A stretch of 64,000 nucleotides of DNA from Streptococcus sp. 29887 (lineage in GTDB: Bacteria > Bacillota > Bacilli > Lactobacillales > Streptococcaceae). The DNA lies in assembly GCF_032595075.1 (NCBI RefSeq), contig NZ_CP118735.1, positions 1,702,001 to 1,766,000 of the forward strand, in the 5' to 3' direction. The notes beneath the pieces were generated by a model. It searched no databases, was not told the origin of the DNA, and was given only the letters and a program-made list of their open reading frames with translations. The position numbers and the translations under genes were made by a program. Shown in pieces: positions 7,687 through 17,002 of this stretch. The stretch's first letter is position 1, and every line of letters begins with the position of its first letter.

Positions 7687-9579
7687 TTATTCTTTACTGG
7701 ATTTTTTTCGATGAAGAAAAATTGCTGTTAAAATTCCTGCAACACCTAGCGCCACCAACAAGAGGCTGACTTGCTCACCTGTACTAGGAAGACTTGATTT
7801 ACCTTTTTTATTGGTCGGTGTTACTTTCTTATCAGAAGACACTACAGTTCCGCTTGAGGAGGAAGTATCCGTAGCTCCTCCAGTGTCAGAAGCACTTGTA
7901 GACTGACTTGTACTGCTTGAAGTACTAGTTGAAGTTTCGGTACCACTTGATGATGGCTCAGTGCTGGTCGATGGTTCCGTACTGCTTGTGGTCTCAGTAC
8001 TACTTGATGATAGTTCAGTACTACTTGATGAGTCGGTGCTGCTGGATGACGGAGTTGTTGCTGCTTCAATTTTTGCCATCATTTCAGCTTCAACAGCTTT
8101 TAGTTGGGCAAAAATCTCTGCTGAACGAGCCAAGGTTTCCTCGGTTACAGTTGGAGCCAGGGCTACAGCTCCATCTTCTGAAAGTCCAGCATATTGAGCA
8201 TCTAGAGCGGCCTGTGCAGCAATCCATTCTTTTTCAAGTGCAATCCATTTTTCTTGAATTGATGTACCAAATAACTCTGGGTGTGAGATGGCCATCTTAT
8301 CAATATTTTGTACCGTCCAGTACCATGAATTCGTGTCATAAGAAGCTGAGCGATTTTTAAAGGCTTCATAAGTATCAGTTACAATTCCATAAAAAGGTAC
8401 ATATGGTGTATTTCTAGTTTGGCCTAGTCCTAACCAAACAATACCCCCAAAAGCTGATGGAAGACTATCTTTTATTTGATATACATGAGCATCGATTACA
8501 TTTTCATTACCAAGAGCATATTTATAAGTCGCATCTGCCACTTGGTCATTCGCACCATTATCCCCTTGTTTTACCTTGCCTGCTTCATCGTCTGGACGAA
8601 ATTCTGGAAGATGTTCAAAACGGTTACGTTGTAAGGCAAAGGTATCTTGTAAACTAAAGCGACGACTTGGATCTGTTGGCTGACGCAATAGGTCGTAAAC
8701 AGCATCTTCATAGGTTACAGGCGATGCTGGATCCATCCATTTGATACCTGCATAAACGCGGGAACGGTCGGCATCGGCATAAGCTGAAGGACCATATGAT
8801 TTAGCGATATGGAACTGTCCATCGACTGTCACATAATTATCCGCTTGTTTGGCTACTTCTTCAACCTTTGCAGAAGCAATCACATTTTCTGTATCGGTAA
8901 AATCAACATGACCTAGATAGTAAGTATTTGCAAAAATTGCATACTTATCTTCAGGGAACTTGATGGCTACGTATTGGTGTCCTGACAAAATTTCCATGTA
9001 CCAAACTTCATTTTTGTCAGCAATAATAACAATATTCCCTTCTGCAGAGCCTTTTTCATCAATCGTCTTCGCAATCAGTTCGACACCTTCACGCGCAGTT
9101 GAAACTCTTGGAAGAACATAGTCAATCAAAATAGGCTCACCCAGACCACCTGCTTCAACAAGAGGATCGACAGCTAGGACTTTTTCATTTGGAATAGCTG
9201 TTACTGTTGCAGTCATGGATACACCCTTTTCATTGAATCCATGGGCACCATAATTTCCATTTGAACCATCACCACGCGCAGCATCTGGTGTCGTTGTGTA
9301 TTTGAATTCACTAGACAAATGCGGGGCAGTGAATCCAAATGTTTCATCCACTAACAATTCACCCTCGGCATAGCTTGTTGCTGGTACAACAATATAGTTC
9401 TTGTTGTGCGCACCATTAGTTGGTGGAAATGGATAATCTTCCGTTCTACCGTATAGGATAGAACCATCTGACGTCAATCCCTTTCCAATGATAAAACCTG
9501 AACAGGCCTGAACAATTTGGGTAGGGAGCATGCACATCAACATAAAGCATGCTGCAATGCGAATTAAAGTCTTTTTCAT
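7687..9579 (-). CDS. LPXTG-anchored peptidase of family C69 (dipeptidase)
   Basis: 630 aa from the ATG at 9579, which has AAAGGAG eight nt upstream. A signal peptide is followed directly by Cys26 ([12 protein letters not shown]). In C69/PepD-type Ntn-hydrolases this Cys is the nucleophile and becomes N-terminal after processing, so signal cleavage would produce the active enzyme. The catalytic domain runs to about residue 510. It is followed by a Ser/Thr-rich wall-spanning stalk of about 70 residues, LPSTGE, a hydrophobic helix and the tail HRKKSSKE for sortase anchoring. The probable role is cleaving dipeptides at the cell surface. Monocistronic, with its own promoter. Confidence 0.9.
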   Translation of the reverse strand: MKKTLIRIAACFMLMCMLPTQIVQACSGFIIGKGLTSDGSILYGRTEDYPFPPTNGAHNKNYIVVPATSYAEGELLVDETFGFTAPHLSSEFKYTTTPDAARGDGSNGNYGAHGFNEKGVSMTATVTAIPNEKVLAVDPLVEAGGLGEPILIDYVLPRVSTAREGVELIAKTIDEKGSAEGNIVIIADKNEVWYMEILSGHQYVAIKFPEDKYAIFANTYYLGHVDFTDTENVIASAKVEEVAKQADNYVTVDGQFHIAKSYGPSAYADADRSRVYAGIKWMDPASPVTYEDAVYDLLRQPTDPSRRFSLQDTFALQRNRFEHLPEFRPDDEAGKVKQGDNGANDQVADATYKYALGNENVIDAHVYQIKDSLPSAFGGIVWLGLGQTRNTPYVPFYGIVTDTYEAFKNRSASYDTNSWYWTVQNIDKMAISHPELFGTSIQEKWIALEKEWIAAQAALDAQYAGLSEDGAVALAPTVTEETLARSAEIFAQLKAVEAEMMAKIEAATTPSSSSTDSSSSTELSSSSTETTSSTEPSTSTEPSSSGTETSTSTSSSTSQSTSASDTGGATDTSSSSGTVVSSDKKVTPTNKKGKSSLPSTGEQVSLLLVALGVAGILTAIFLHRKKSSKE

Positions 9580-9623
9580 AAGACTTTCTCCTTTCATATA
9601 ATAAAATACCCATTTGCACCTAT

Positions 9624-9652
9624 ATTGTAACGCAAAAGCACCTGCATTGCAA
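9624..9652 (-). promoter_or_regulatory. Promoter of the C69 peptidase, nested in the tehB terminator
   Basis: Minus strand -35 TTGCAA (9647-9652), 17-bp spacer, -10 TACAAT (9624-9629). The -35 lies within the stem of the hairpin that ends tehB. Confidence 0.55.
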
Positions 9653-9662
9653 GTGCTTTCAA
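9632..9662 (-). terminator. Terminator of tehB
   Basis: Minus strand: AGCACTTGCA pairs with TGCAGGTGCT (one G-U pair), followed by TTTTG. Confidence 0.6.
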
Positions 9663-9669
9663 AAAATAT

Positions 9670-10527
9670 TTATTTTTTCCTAGCCAACATAGTCGCAAAC
9701 CGCATTTTGAGGAAATTGCCATTCTCATCCCGCTTATGAAGTTGACCAAAATCTTCGTTGTACTTGACCAAGTCCCAGTCACGATAGTATTCCTTCAACT
9801 CCCCTGCCCCAAAGGTAAAGGAGAAGTTCATAGGACAGGGGGCATCTTCCGTATTCATGGCTGCTACAATCAAGTTGTAACCACCCGGCCTTGTTCGTTC
9901 CTGCATATTTTGGATAATGGCGGGTACACGGTCACGCTCCAAGAACATGAAAACCACGGTTGAGATAATCCAGTCGTAGTCCTGCTCCAAACTAGCTGAG
10001 TTGATGTCATAGGTCCCAGCCTGCAAATCCAAATCTTCCGCTTCCTTGACCTGCAAGAGTGTCTGAATGCTCGGCACATGCTTATCAACTGCCGTCACCT
10101 CAAAACCCTGCTGGGCCAAGTAAAGACTGTTACGACCATGACCGCAACCCAAGTCCAATACCTTACAAGGTTTGATAGTATTCAAGGCCTCCAAGACTTC
10201 CGAATGCGTCCGCGTGTAGTCGTACTTTTTAGCAAAATAATCCTCTGGCTGACAGAAAAATTCCAAGAAAAACTCCGTATCCTCTGTCAACAAGGTCACC
10301 CGATGCCAAGTCTGTGGCTCAACAAAAGGAACCTCATCTGTCGGACCATAGACATATTCTCCCAAAATTTCATTATCATCAGAAATCGGCTCAAATTTGA
10401 GCTTCCCCTTCAAAACCTTGATTTTGGCCCAGGTACCCACCTTGGTATTGTGCTTGGTTAAAAAATGCTGGGGAACCGTATCCTGATTCCAAATGGGCAT
10501 ACGTTTATAGGGAACTAAAACTGTCAT
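9670..10527 (-). CDS. tehB: TehB-type SAM-dependent methyltransferase
   Basis: 285 aa. The N-terminal region of about 95 residues is the cupin-like domain found in long TehB proteins (MPIWNQDTVPQHF, TWHRVTLLTEDTEF). A class I methyltransferase follows with the SAM-binding motif VLDLGCGHGRNS at about 123-134. Family members methylate tellurite and give tellurite resistance in Escherichia coli and Haemophilus; the natural substrate is uncertain. SD AAGGAGAG precedes the ATG. In related streptococci tehB lies close to smpB; here an alcohol dehydrogenase and an ABC pair lie between them. Confidence 0.9.
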   Translation of the reverse strand: MTVLVPYKRMPIWNQDTVPQHFLTKHNTKVGTWAKIKVLKGKLKFEPISDDNEILGEYVYGPTDEVPFVEPQTWHRVTLLTEDTEFFLEFFCQPEDYFAKKYDYTRTHSEVLEALNTIKPCKVLDLGCGHGRNSLYLAQQGFEVTAVDKHVPSIQTLLQVKEAEDLDLQAGTYDINSASLEQDYDWIISTVVFMFLERDRVPAIIQNMQERTRPGGYNLIVAAMNTEDAPCPMNFSFTFGAGELKEYYRDWDLVKYNEDFGQLHKRDENGNFLKMRFATMLARKK

Positions 10528-10596
10528 ATTCTCTCCTTCTTAACTCTAATATACATAGTTTATCACAAAGAAATCTTACCTTCAATTCATTTTGAC

Positions 10597-10627
10597 TTGA
10601 CTTAGAGTTGACTCCAAGGTGTATAAT
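10597..10627 (+). promoter_or_regulatory. MerR-family (NmlR/AdhR-type) promoter of the alcohol dehydrogenase
   Basis: -35 TTGACT (10597-10602) and -10 TATAAT (10622-10627) are 19 bp apart. The spacer holds the dyad CTTAGAGTTGACTCCAAG (10601-10618). A 19-bp spacer filled by a CTTAGAGT-type dyad is the hallmark of MerR regulators that untwist the DNA to activate. No merR gene is in the window. Confidence 0.8.
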
Positions 10628-10647
10628 ATTCATATCAATTAGAAAGG

Positions 10648-10669
10648 ATATTTACTGACAAGTAAATAT
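10648..10669 (+). other. Hairpin between SD and start codon of the alcohol dehydrogenase
   Basis: ATATTTACT and AGTAAATAT form a perfect 9-bp stem closed by GACA. The SD-like AGAAAGG (10641-10647) ends directly before it. With the hairpin folded, the SD comes to 9 nt from the ATG at 10679. Confidence 0.7.
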
Positions 10670-10678
10670 GTGATGAAT

Positions 10679-11722
10679 ATGAAAGCAGCTATTTATGAAA
10701 AAGCCGGTAAGATGACTGTTGCAGAAATCGAAAAACCAAGCCTCCAAGCCAAAGATGATGTCATTATCAAGGTCGTTCGGGCCTGTGTCTGTGGGTCGGA
10801 CCTTTGGGGCTACGGAGAAGACATTCACCATGACCACGGTGACACCAACTCTGGTCATGAAGCCATCGGTATCGTTGAAGAGGTAGGCGAAGACATTACA
10901 ACACTTGTTCCTGGTGACTTTGTGATTGTTCCATTTACGCATGGTTGCGGACACTGTGATGCCTGTCGTGCTGGCTTTGATGGTACTTGTGACAACCATC
11001 CAGGCTACACCAACTGGGGCAACAACTACCAGTCTCAATACATTCGTTTCCACTACGGCAACTGGGCCTTGGTCAAAATTCCTGGTCAGCCAAGTGACTA
11101 CTCAGAAGGCATGATCAAATCTCTCTTGACTCTGGCAGATGTTATGCCAACTGGCTACCACGCAGCCCGCGTAGCGGATGTCAAACCAGGTGACAAGGTT
11201 GTTGTCATCGGTGATGGTGCAGTGGGTCAATGCGCAGTCATTGCCGCAAAAATGCGCGGAGCTTCTCAGATTATCATGATGAGCCGTCACGCAGACCGCC
11301 AACAAATGGCTTTGGAATCAGGTGCCACTGCTGTTGTTGCTGAACGGGGCGAGGAAGGAATTGCCAAAGTCCGTGAAATTCTTGGCGGTGGCGCTGATGC
11401 TGCCCTTGAATGTGTCGGAACAGAAGCCTCAATTGACCAAGCCCTCGGTGTTCTGCACAATGGTGGTCGCATCGGTTTTGTTGGTGTGCCTCATTACAAC
11501 AACCACGCCCTCGGCTCAACTTTTGCTCAAAATATCATTATCGGTGGTGGCTCTGCTTCTGTCACAACCTATGATAAGGAAATTTTGCTCGATGCTGTTC
11601 TCAAAGGCGACATCAACCCAGGTCGAGTTTTCACCCAAACTTACAGCCTAGACAATATCGACCAAGCCTACAAAGACATGGCCAACCGTAAAACGATTAA
11701 AGCCATGGTGACGGTGGATTAA
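10679..11722 (+). CDS. Zinc-dependent alcohol dehydrogenase (AdhC/NmlR-regulon type)
   Basis: 347 aa from MKAAIYEKAG, the usual start of this family. GTG at 10670 and ATG at 10673 are in-frame alternatives. Catalytic zinc ligands are C38, H60 and E61 (VCGSD, GHE). The structural zinc site is C-GH-C-DA-C-RAGFDGT-C. The NAD(P)-binding loop is VIGDGAVG. Medium-chain dehydrogenase of the cytoplasm. In pneumococcus the homologous adhC is controlled by the MerR-type NmlR and is linked to aldehyde and nitrosative stress; the promoter here fits that. Monocistronic, with a terminator. Confidence 0.9.
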   Translation: MKAAIYEKAGKMTVAEIEKPSLQAKDDVIIKVVRACVCGSDLWGYGEDIHHDHGDTNSGHEAIGIVEEVGEDITTLVPGDFVIVPFTHGCGHCDACRAGFDGTCDNHPGYTNWGNNYQSQYIRFHYGNWALVKIPGQPSDYSEGMIKSLLTLADVMPTGYHAARVADVKPGDKVVVIGDGAVGQCAVIAAKMRGASQIIMMSRHADRQQMALESGATAVVAERGEEGIAKVREILGGGADAALECVGTEASIDQALGVLHNGGRIGFVGVPHYNNHALGSTFAQNIIIGGGSASVTTYDKEILLDAVLKGDINPGRVFTQTYSLDNIDQAYKDMANRKTIKAMVTVD

Positions 11723-11734
11723 GATAAATAATAA

Positions 11735-11772
11735 GCCCCAGATAGTCTCGAAACTGTCTGGGGTATTTGTTT
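11735..11772 (+). terminator. Terminator of the alcohol dehydrogenase
   Basis: CCCCAGATAG and CTGTCTGGGG form a 10-bp stem (one G-U) with an 8-nt loop, followed by a T-rich tract. Confidence 0.85.
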
Positions 11773-11841
11773 TCCTATAACAAAAAAGACTAGAATTTCT
11801 CCCAGTCCTAGCGACTATTGATAGCCTTCGTGCGTTTGGGC

Positions 11842-12699
11842 TCATTGCCCATATATAATATCTCTCAACGACCTTCTATAGAGGTAAAACTCGTCAATGT
11901 ACTCTGATACTTCTTGTAATGTTTGAAAAACAGAATAAATCGTGTCGCCTTTTGAAAGTTTAATCAAAAGAGTTTCTGAATCAATTTGCTCTGGAAAATA
12001 CTCTGTCAACTTCGATTGTAAAAGATCAATGCTTCTAACCCTAAGGATATACTCTATCCAAGAATCTTTCTCTGTCAAACACGTCCTAGAAGTAATGTCT
12101 CTAACAGTTCCTTCTCTTGTAATCTTGCCATCTTCCAATACATAAATATAATCAGAAACTCTCTCTAATTCTTCTAAATTGTGCGATGTTAATAAGATTG
12201 CCGCACCATTCTGTTTCAATGTCAGAATAATCTCTACCATTTTTTGAGCAGATGGACCATCTACTCCTGATGTTGGCTCATCAAAAATATAGTTTTGGAA
12301 ATTTCCGATAGCAGCTTGTATGAAGCTAATCTTCTTTCTCATTCCAAATGAATAGCCTTGAATCTTCTTTTGTAAATCATCTTTGATTCCTAGTATTTCA
12401 GCATATTTTACAGCTTCTTCCCTAGGAACGTTTTTCAAGTCTGATATAAAGTTTAAAAATTCAAGACCTGTAACATCCTCAAACATAGCGTTTGCATCTG
12501 GCATCACAGAGACATTTCCAGACTGAACTGTTCCTCTATCTGAAAAATAATAACCCATTATAATTGCTATTAAAGTGGACTTCCCTGCTCCATTACTACC
12601 AATGATAGATGTGATTTCTCCATCTGATGCAGTCATAGTTATGCTGTCCAAAACCATGTTTTCCTTAAATGATTTGGAAATGTCCTTCACTTCAATCAT
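11842..12699 (-). CDS. ABC transporter ATP-binding protein beside a 12-aa ORF
   Basis: 285 aa from MIEVKDISKSF (ATG 12699, SD GGAGATATAAG). Walker A GSNGAGKST, signature YSFGMRKK, Walker B with FDEPTSGVD; about 75 C-terminal residues follow the ATPase core. BcrA-like export ATPase. It starts one base after the stop codon of the permease gene, so both are co-translated. The substrate is unknown. The divergent small peptide gene at 13570 makes a peptide substrate attractive (inference). Confidence 0.85.
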   Translation of the reverse strand: MIEVKDISKSFKENMVLDSITMTASDGEITSIIGSNGAGKSTLIAIIMGYYFSDRGTVQSGNVSVMPDANAMFEDVTGLEFLNFISDLKNVPREEAVKYAEILGIKDDLQKKIQGYSFGMRKKISFIQAAIGNFQNYIFDEPTSGVDGPSAQKMVEIILTLKQNGAAILLTSHNLEELERVSDYIYVLEDGKITREGTVRDITSRTCLTEKDSWIEYILRVRSIDLLQSKLTEYFPEQIDSETLLIKLSKGDTIYSVFQTLQEVSEYIDEFYLYRRSLRDIIYGQ

Positions 12700-12700
12700 C

Positions 12701-13384
12701 TTATATCTCCTTCTTCTCAAAAACTGAAACCCCTATACCTAAAAAAACAACTGACAAGAGCATTAAAAATAGAACTTCCCATGTTTTTTCAATATAATGA
12801 TAGGGAGTGATCCATAACAACAGTTCCAAAAAATCATGATTGACAAAGTTAGAAAACACAAAAATAGTAGGGTAAATAATACTAATAATGATGTTCACTA
12901 GCATAGCTGTTCGATCATTTTTACTAATAGTAGATATCAAGGTGATAATCGAAAGCATATAGAAGTAAAAAATACTAATATTACAAAACTGTTGGAAAGA
13001 AAAAACTGCATCTTTTCGAAACACAAGTACAACTATGGTTGAAATCAAAATTTGTAAAAGGAAAAACACAAAGGACATTAAAAACTTTGAAAAATAGAGT
13101 GCCCGCCGAGATTGATAAGGCAAAATAAATCTAAAATCTCTTGATGATATCCCTTGAGAAATAATATTAGAGAACAGGGATGCACCGAATAGAAAGCCGA
13201 CAAAAGCAAAAACGGCATACATCACTTTCAAAATTGCTATTCCATCGGAATTATCAAAGATTCTTCCAACACTATCTCCGTATCTAATGAAAAGATAAGT
13301 GATGAAAAAATAGACTGCTGAGACAATCGCTGTTTTAAAGGATTTTAAGTCTCGCTTCATGTAAAATAAAAATAGTGAGGTCAA
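12701..13384 (-). CDS. ABC transporter permease (ABC-2 type)
   Basis: 227 aa with about six hydrophobic segments. I place the start at TTG 13384 because AAAGGAG lies six nt before it; upstream in-frame codons have no SD. Membrane partner of the following ATPase. The family exports drugs, lipids or peptides; nothing in the sequence tells which. First gene of a two-gene operon that diverges from the 12-codon ORF. Confidence 0.75.
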   Translation of the reverse strand: MTSLFLFYMKRDLKSFKTAIVSAVYFFITYLFIRYGDSVGRIFDNSDGIAILKVMYAVFAFVGFLFGASLFSNIISQGISSRDFRFILPYQSRRALYFSKFLMSFVFFLLQILISTIVVLVFRKDAVFSFQQFCNISIFYFYMLSIITLISTISKNDRTAMLVNIIISIIYPTIFVFSNFVNHDFLELLLWITPYHYIEKTWEVLFLMLLSVVFLGIGVSVFEKKEI

Positions 13385-13569
13385 ATTTATTCTCCTTTCA
13401 TATAACATAGTCCATTTTACCAAAAAACGAATTACTCTCAACTTTTTTCAAAAAACAGAAGCAAATAACATTAAAAAACGAACATTTAATAAATTGATAA
13501 ATAATACGATTTTAACAATCTTTTTTCTTTGTTTTATAATCAAACTCCCACAGAAGGAGGAGAAATATT
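13385..13569. other. Divergent control region between the ABC pair and the 12-aa ORF
   Basis: About 185 bp, very AT-rich. It carries the strong plus-strand promoter of the small ORF. I find no equally good minus-strand promoter for the permease. Confidence 0.4.
13512..13540 (+). promoter_or_regulatory. Promoter of the 12-aa ORF
   Basis: TTAACA (13512-13517), exactly 17 bp, TATAAT (13535-13540). The predicted start at about 13547 gives a 5' leader of about 23 nt. Confidence 0.75.
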
Positions 13570-13608
13570 ATGAAAGCATTATTAAATTGGTTGTTTAAAG
13601 GCTATTAA
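13570..13608 (+). CDS. Twelve-residue peptide MKALLNWLFKGY
   Basis: ATG at 13570 is preceded by GGAGGAG at ideal distance and by a near-consensus promoter. The frame stops after 12 codons and a strong bidirectional terminator ends the transcript at about 13747. Expression signals this complete are unlikely by chance. The peptide has Trp, Phe, several Leu and two Lys and would be an amphipathic helix. It lacks a secretion signal. Options: a leaderless signal peptide (compare the 8-aa SIP of Streptococcus pyogenes), a small membrane-active peptide exported by the divergent ABC pair, or a leader codon run of a regulatory RNA. I do not recognise it. Confidence 0.6.
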   Translation: MKALLNWLFKGY

Positions 13609-13695
13609 AAAAATTAGAATTAAATTACAAAAATTTAAAAAATTTTACTTTTTAACACTAAACATAAAATGAACCTAGAATAGACCTCCTATAAT

Positions 13696-13747
13696 AAAAA
13701 CGAACACAGTAGTTCATTCTGATATTTGAACTATTGTATTCGTTTTT
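13696..13747. terminator. Bidirectional terminator between the 12-aa ORF and smpB
   Basis: A 21-position inverted repeat with one mismatch and one G-U: AAAAACGAA/TTCGTTTTT continues as ACAGTAGTTCA/TGAACTATTGT around a loop of about 10 nt. A T-run occurs on both strands, so it can end both the small plus-strand transcript and smpB. Confidence 0.85.
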
Positions 13748-13787
13748 ATGACTGTTATTCAATGAATTGGATACTAACACACCAAAC

Positions 13788-14255
13788 TCATCTCGCATTA
13801 ATCGCCTTCATGGTCCGTTTGATATCACGGTCTTGCTCACGGCGTTTGATGGACTCTCGCTTGTCGTAGTCGTGCTTCCCTTTGGCAAGCCCAATCAAGA
13901 CCTTGGCAAAGCCGTCCTTGATATAGACCTTGAGGGGAACCAGGGTCATCCCTGTTCCCTTGACCTCATTGCCCAAGGACTCGATTTGTTTCTTCCGCAA
14001 GAGGAGCTTGCGGGTCCGCGTTGGCTCCTGGTTCCAGATATTGCCCTCATCGTAGGGAGCGATATGGACATTGACCAACCAAGCCTCGCCCTGCTTGATC
14101 TGGGCAAAGCCGTCCTTAAGGTTGATCCGCCCCGCACGAATAGACTTAATCTCCGTCCCCGTTAGGACCATCCCCGCCTCCACTGTATCGACAATGGTAT
14201 AGTCGTGGCGGGCTTTTTTATTCTGCGCAATCACATTGCCCTCACCCTTGGCCAT
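13788..14255 (-). CDS. smpB: SsrA-binding protein SmpB
   Basis: 155 aa, standard length. Begins [19 protein letters not shown] and contains [19 protein letters not shown] and the Lys/Arg-rich C-terminal tail ([12 protein letters not shown]) that enters the decoding centre. Binds tmRNA and brings it to stalled ribosomes. Starts two nt after rnr, its usual neighbour; RNase R also works in trans-translation. Last gene of the minus-strand housekeeping block. Confidence 0.97.
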   Translation of the reverse strand: MAKGEGNVIAQNKKARHDYTIVDTVEAGMVLTGTEIKSIRAGRINLKDGFAQIKQGEAWLVNVHIAPYDEGNIWNQEPTRTRKLLLRKKQIESLGNEVKGTGMTLVPLKVYIKDGFAKVLIGLAKGKHDYDKRESIKRREQDRDIKRTMKAINAR

Positions 14256-14257
14256 GC

Positions 14258-16627
14258 CTATCTCCTTTTCTTCTTGTTCTTTTTAGCCACTTCTTTGTAA
14301 AATGGTTTCTTTTTCTTGTCTTTTTTACCACTTTTTGACTTGTGGTCTTTCCCAGACTTGTGACGTCCGCTATCGCGACCAGCAGCTTCTTGTTTGTGGT
14401 GCTTACCTCGTCCTCGCCCTGACCGATCATCACGATCTCGGTTGGAGTGACTAGCCGTTCTCCGCTTGGCTTTCAAGGCCTTTTCGACAATATCCAGCTC
14501 GGACGGCACGTGGGCAAAATCGATTTCCCCTGTCATCTTGTCCGCCCGCGTTAGTTTGATACGGATTGGCTGACCGACACGGAAGACCCGACCAGATTTC
14601 TCACCCTGCAAGGTCAGAGTCCGCTCGTGGAACTGGTAGTATTCGTTAAGGTTGGTGACATGGATCAGACCTTCAACTGTATTTGGCAACTCGACAAAGA
14701 GCCCAAACTTGACCACGCTAGACACGACACCGTCAAACTCTTGCCCAACAAATTCTTGCATGAACTCTGCCTTCTTCATGGCTTCGACTTCCCGCTCTGC
14801 CTCAATGGCACGGCGTTCTAAACTGGACGAAGACTTGGCAAGCTCAGGAATAACCTGCTCAAAATGCTCTGCTTTTTCCGCAGGATTGTGACCATATTCC
14901 CGTACCATACGGTGAACCAGCAGGTCGGGATAGCGACGGATAGGACTGGTGAAGTGGGTGTAGAACTCCGCACCCAGTCCGTAGTGACCGTGGTTGTGCT
15001 CCGAGTAGCGTGCCTGCTGCATGGAACGCAGCAACATCATGTTGAGGACATCCGCATAGGGTTCATCCTTGACCCTCTCCATGAGGTCCTGAAGGGCGTC
15101 CTGACTGATAGAGCTGGCCGTACCATAGACCGTCAGACCAAAGCTAGTCGCATAGTCGATGAACTTCTGCAGCTTGTCCGACTTGGGCTCCTCGTGGATC
15201 CGATAGATGAAAGGCAAGTCCAGCTTGGCAAAATGCTCAGCAACGCACTCATTGGCAGCCAGCATGAAGGACTCAATCATCCGCTCGGCAATGCCCCGCT
15301 GACGCAGCTGGATATCGACTGGCAGACCGTCCTTGTTGACGATGATTTTGGCTTCAGTCGTGTCAAAGTTGAGAGCCCCACGCTTGTAGCGCATGGTTTC
15401 CAGGGTTTCATGGAGCTTAACCATAAGGTCCACACTCGGTACGATTGCCTTGTATGTAGCAAGCTTTTCCTTGTTACCTGCAATCATGTCATTGACATCG
15501 GAATAGGTCATACGGAAGGTGGTTTTGATAACCGTTTGCCCAATCCAATGCTTGACAACCTTGCCCTTGCGGTCAATTTCCATAATAGCCGACTGGGTTA
15601 GACGGTCCACATTTGGATTGAGGGAACAAATGCCGTTTGACAGGCGTTCTGGCAGCATGGGTACCACTCGGTCGGTCACATAGACAGAAGTCCCACGCTT
15701 GACAGCTTCCTGGTCCAAGGCTGAGCCTTCCGTCACATAGTAGCTGACATCAGCGATATGGACACCTAGCTCCAGATTGCCGTTCTTGAGCTGCTTGATA
15801 TGGACCGCATCGTCCAAGTCCTTGGCATCCGCACCGTCGATAGTAAAGATGATCTCATCTCGCAGGTCCAAGCGTCCTTCAAAGTCCTTCTCAGACGGAC
15901 TTTCTGGCACCCGATTGGCCTCCGCCAAAACTTCATCAGGGAATTCCGACACGATGTCCATGGATTCCAAAACTTCCAAGACATCGATGCCCACATCATC
16001 CTTGTGGCCCACCACGTCCCGAATGGTCGCAACAAAGTGGTCCCGTTTCTTGTTTGGATAGGCTTCAATGTCAACCTTGAGGATTTCCGTCCCGGTCAAT
16101 ACCAGAGGTGACTCCTTGATGTAAATCTTCTGAGCGATTTTCTGGTTTTTAGACTTGATGTAGCCTGCATACTCTGGCTTATCTTCGTCAAAAACAATCA
16201 AGCCCACCGCTGTTTTCAGACTATGTTCCAAAATATCAATGACTTCCGCTTCGGCAGCTGTCCCCTTGAGCCTGTCCGCCACTTTCTTAATGGCTACTTC
16301 CACTCGGTCGCCCTCGATAGCGAAGTTGACATCGTCACGGCTGACAAAGAGGTCATCTTCCTCTTCATCAATGGTCACAAAGCCAAAACCAGACTTATGG
16401 GCACGGAAAATACCCTGTAAGGTTACCTTGTTTTTGGACACTTTTGGAACTGGCAGAGCAATCCGACCCGCATTGTCAAAGACAAGCTGACGGCTACCTT
16501 CCATACTGGAAACCAGCTTGACCAAGTCTGTAAAGCTCTTGGCAGAGCTAGCACCAAACTGGTCTGCTAGCTGATCCATGGTCACAGGACCAACTTCTTT
16601 AATATAGTTTATAATATCGTTTTTCAT
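14258..16627 (-). CDS. rnr: Ribonuclease R
   Basis: 789 aa. N-terminal winged-helix ([17 protein letters not shown]), cold-shock domains, the RNB catalytic domain with [12 protein letters not shown] holding the metal-binding aspartates, an S1 domain near residues 625-710, and a Lys/Arg-rich tail ([17 protein letters not shown]). A 3'-5' exoribonuclease that degrades structured RNA and defective mRNA freed by SmpB-tmRNA. Between secG and this gene lie about 375 bp of dispersed repeats, so rnr-smpB may have its own promoter. Confidence 0.97.
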   Translation of the reverse strand: MKNDIINYIKEVGPVTMDQLADQFGASSAKSFTDLVKLVSSMEGSRQLVFDNAGRIALPVPKVSKNKVTLQGIFRAHKSGFGFVTIDEEEDDLFVSRDDVNFAIEGDRVEVAIKKVADRLKGTAAEAEVIDILEHSLKTAVGLIVFDEDKPEYAGYIKSKNQKIAQKIYIKESPLVLTGTEILKVDIEAYPNKKRDHFVATIRDVVGHKDDVGIDVLEVLESMDIVSEFPDEVLAEANRVPESPSEKDFEGRLDLRDEIIFTIDGADAKDLDDAVHIKQLKNGNLELGVHIADVSYYVTEGSALDQEAVKRGTSVYVTDRVVPMLPERLSNGICSLNPNVDRLTQSAIMEIDRKGKVVKHWIGQTVIKTTFRMTYSDVNDMIAGNKEKLATYKAIVPSVDLMVKLHETLETMRYKRGALNFDTTEAKIIVNKDGLPVDIQLRQRGIAERMIESFMLAANECVAEHFAKLDLPFIYRIHEEPKSDKLQKFIDYATSFGLTVYGTASSISQDALQDLMERVKDEPYADVLNMMLLRSMQQARYSEHNHGHYGLGAEFYTHFTSPIRRYPDLLVHRMVREYGHNPAEKAEHFEQVIPELAKSSSSLERRAIEAEREVEAMKKAEFMQEFVGQEFDGVVSSVVKFGLFVELPNTVEGLIHVTNLNEYYQFHERTLTLQGEKSGRVFRVGQPIRIKLTRADKMTGEIDFAHVPSELDIVEKALKAKRRTASHSNRDRDDRSGRGRGKHHKQEAAGRDSGRHKSGKDHKSKSGKKDKKKKPFYKEVAKKNKKKRR

Positions 16628-16685
16628 GTTGTATTTACCAGAGTGCAGGATAAAAACCTAGCACTATTTCTCTTTCAGTCCTTTA

Positions 16686-16768
16686 GTTTATCTTTTATTA
16701 CTGCGTTAACTCGCTTTGTCGTACTTCAGTACAGTCTGCAGCTCGTTGCCTAGTACTAAAAGCAAACT
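16686..16768 (-). repeat. Dispersed repeat A, copy 1
   Basis: About 83 bp that match the reverse complement of 44481-44562 with roughly 8 differences. Contains GTACTTCAGTAC and GCGTTAACTCGC-like palindromic cores. Confidence 0.8.
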
Positions 16769-16779
16769 AAAAGACTGTA

Positions 16780-16966
16780 TTTTGCGTTATATCCAGACGC
16801 AGTGGTTGATTGCTCCAACAATCAAATGATTGTTGGAGGTGGGAGATAGGATTTGCAAAGCAAATCTCAATAGTTCGCGAATAACGCTCCGAACCATACC
16901 TATTCAACTTATGCGGGGGTGGGCAGACGAACTCTTTATACTTGTCGAGTTCTGGCCCACTCCCAA
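16780..16966 (-). repeat. Dispersed repeat B, copy 1
   Basis: Read on the minus strand it begins GGGAGTGGGCCAGAACTC, has a GAACTC/GAGTTC hairpin, CCCACCCCCGCA, and later CAATCAACCACTGCG. The same succession occurs on the plus strand at 23754-23925. Confidence 0.75.
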
Positions 16967-17002
16967 AAAAATAGACCAAGAACAAGTCCCAGTCTGATTT
17001 AT

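Larger units (their letters stand above)
16628..17002. other. Intergenic region made of two dispersed repeats
   Basis: No gene is seen. It holds repeat A (16686-16768) and repeat B (about 16780-16966). Between them CTCCAACAATCA and TGATTGTTGGAG form a perfect 12-bp inverted repeat around AA. A weak hairpin with a T-run for secG is possible near 16970-16998. Confidence 0.6.

Noticed and set aside
7687..9579. Possible lipoprotein, because Cys follows the signal peptide of the C69 peptidase
   Set aside because: VQAC is a poor lipobox (Gln at -2), the Cys is the expected catalytic nucleophile, and the protein already has an LPXTG anchor.
14864..15601. A 245-codon open frame on the plus strand
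   Set aside because: It lies entirely antisense to rnr, has no SD or promoter, and its composition mirrors the rnr codons.
16628..17002. Insertion-sequence remnant
   Set aside because: No transposase-like frame or clear terminal inverted repeats with target duplication; only short dispersed repeats.
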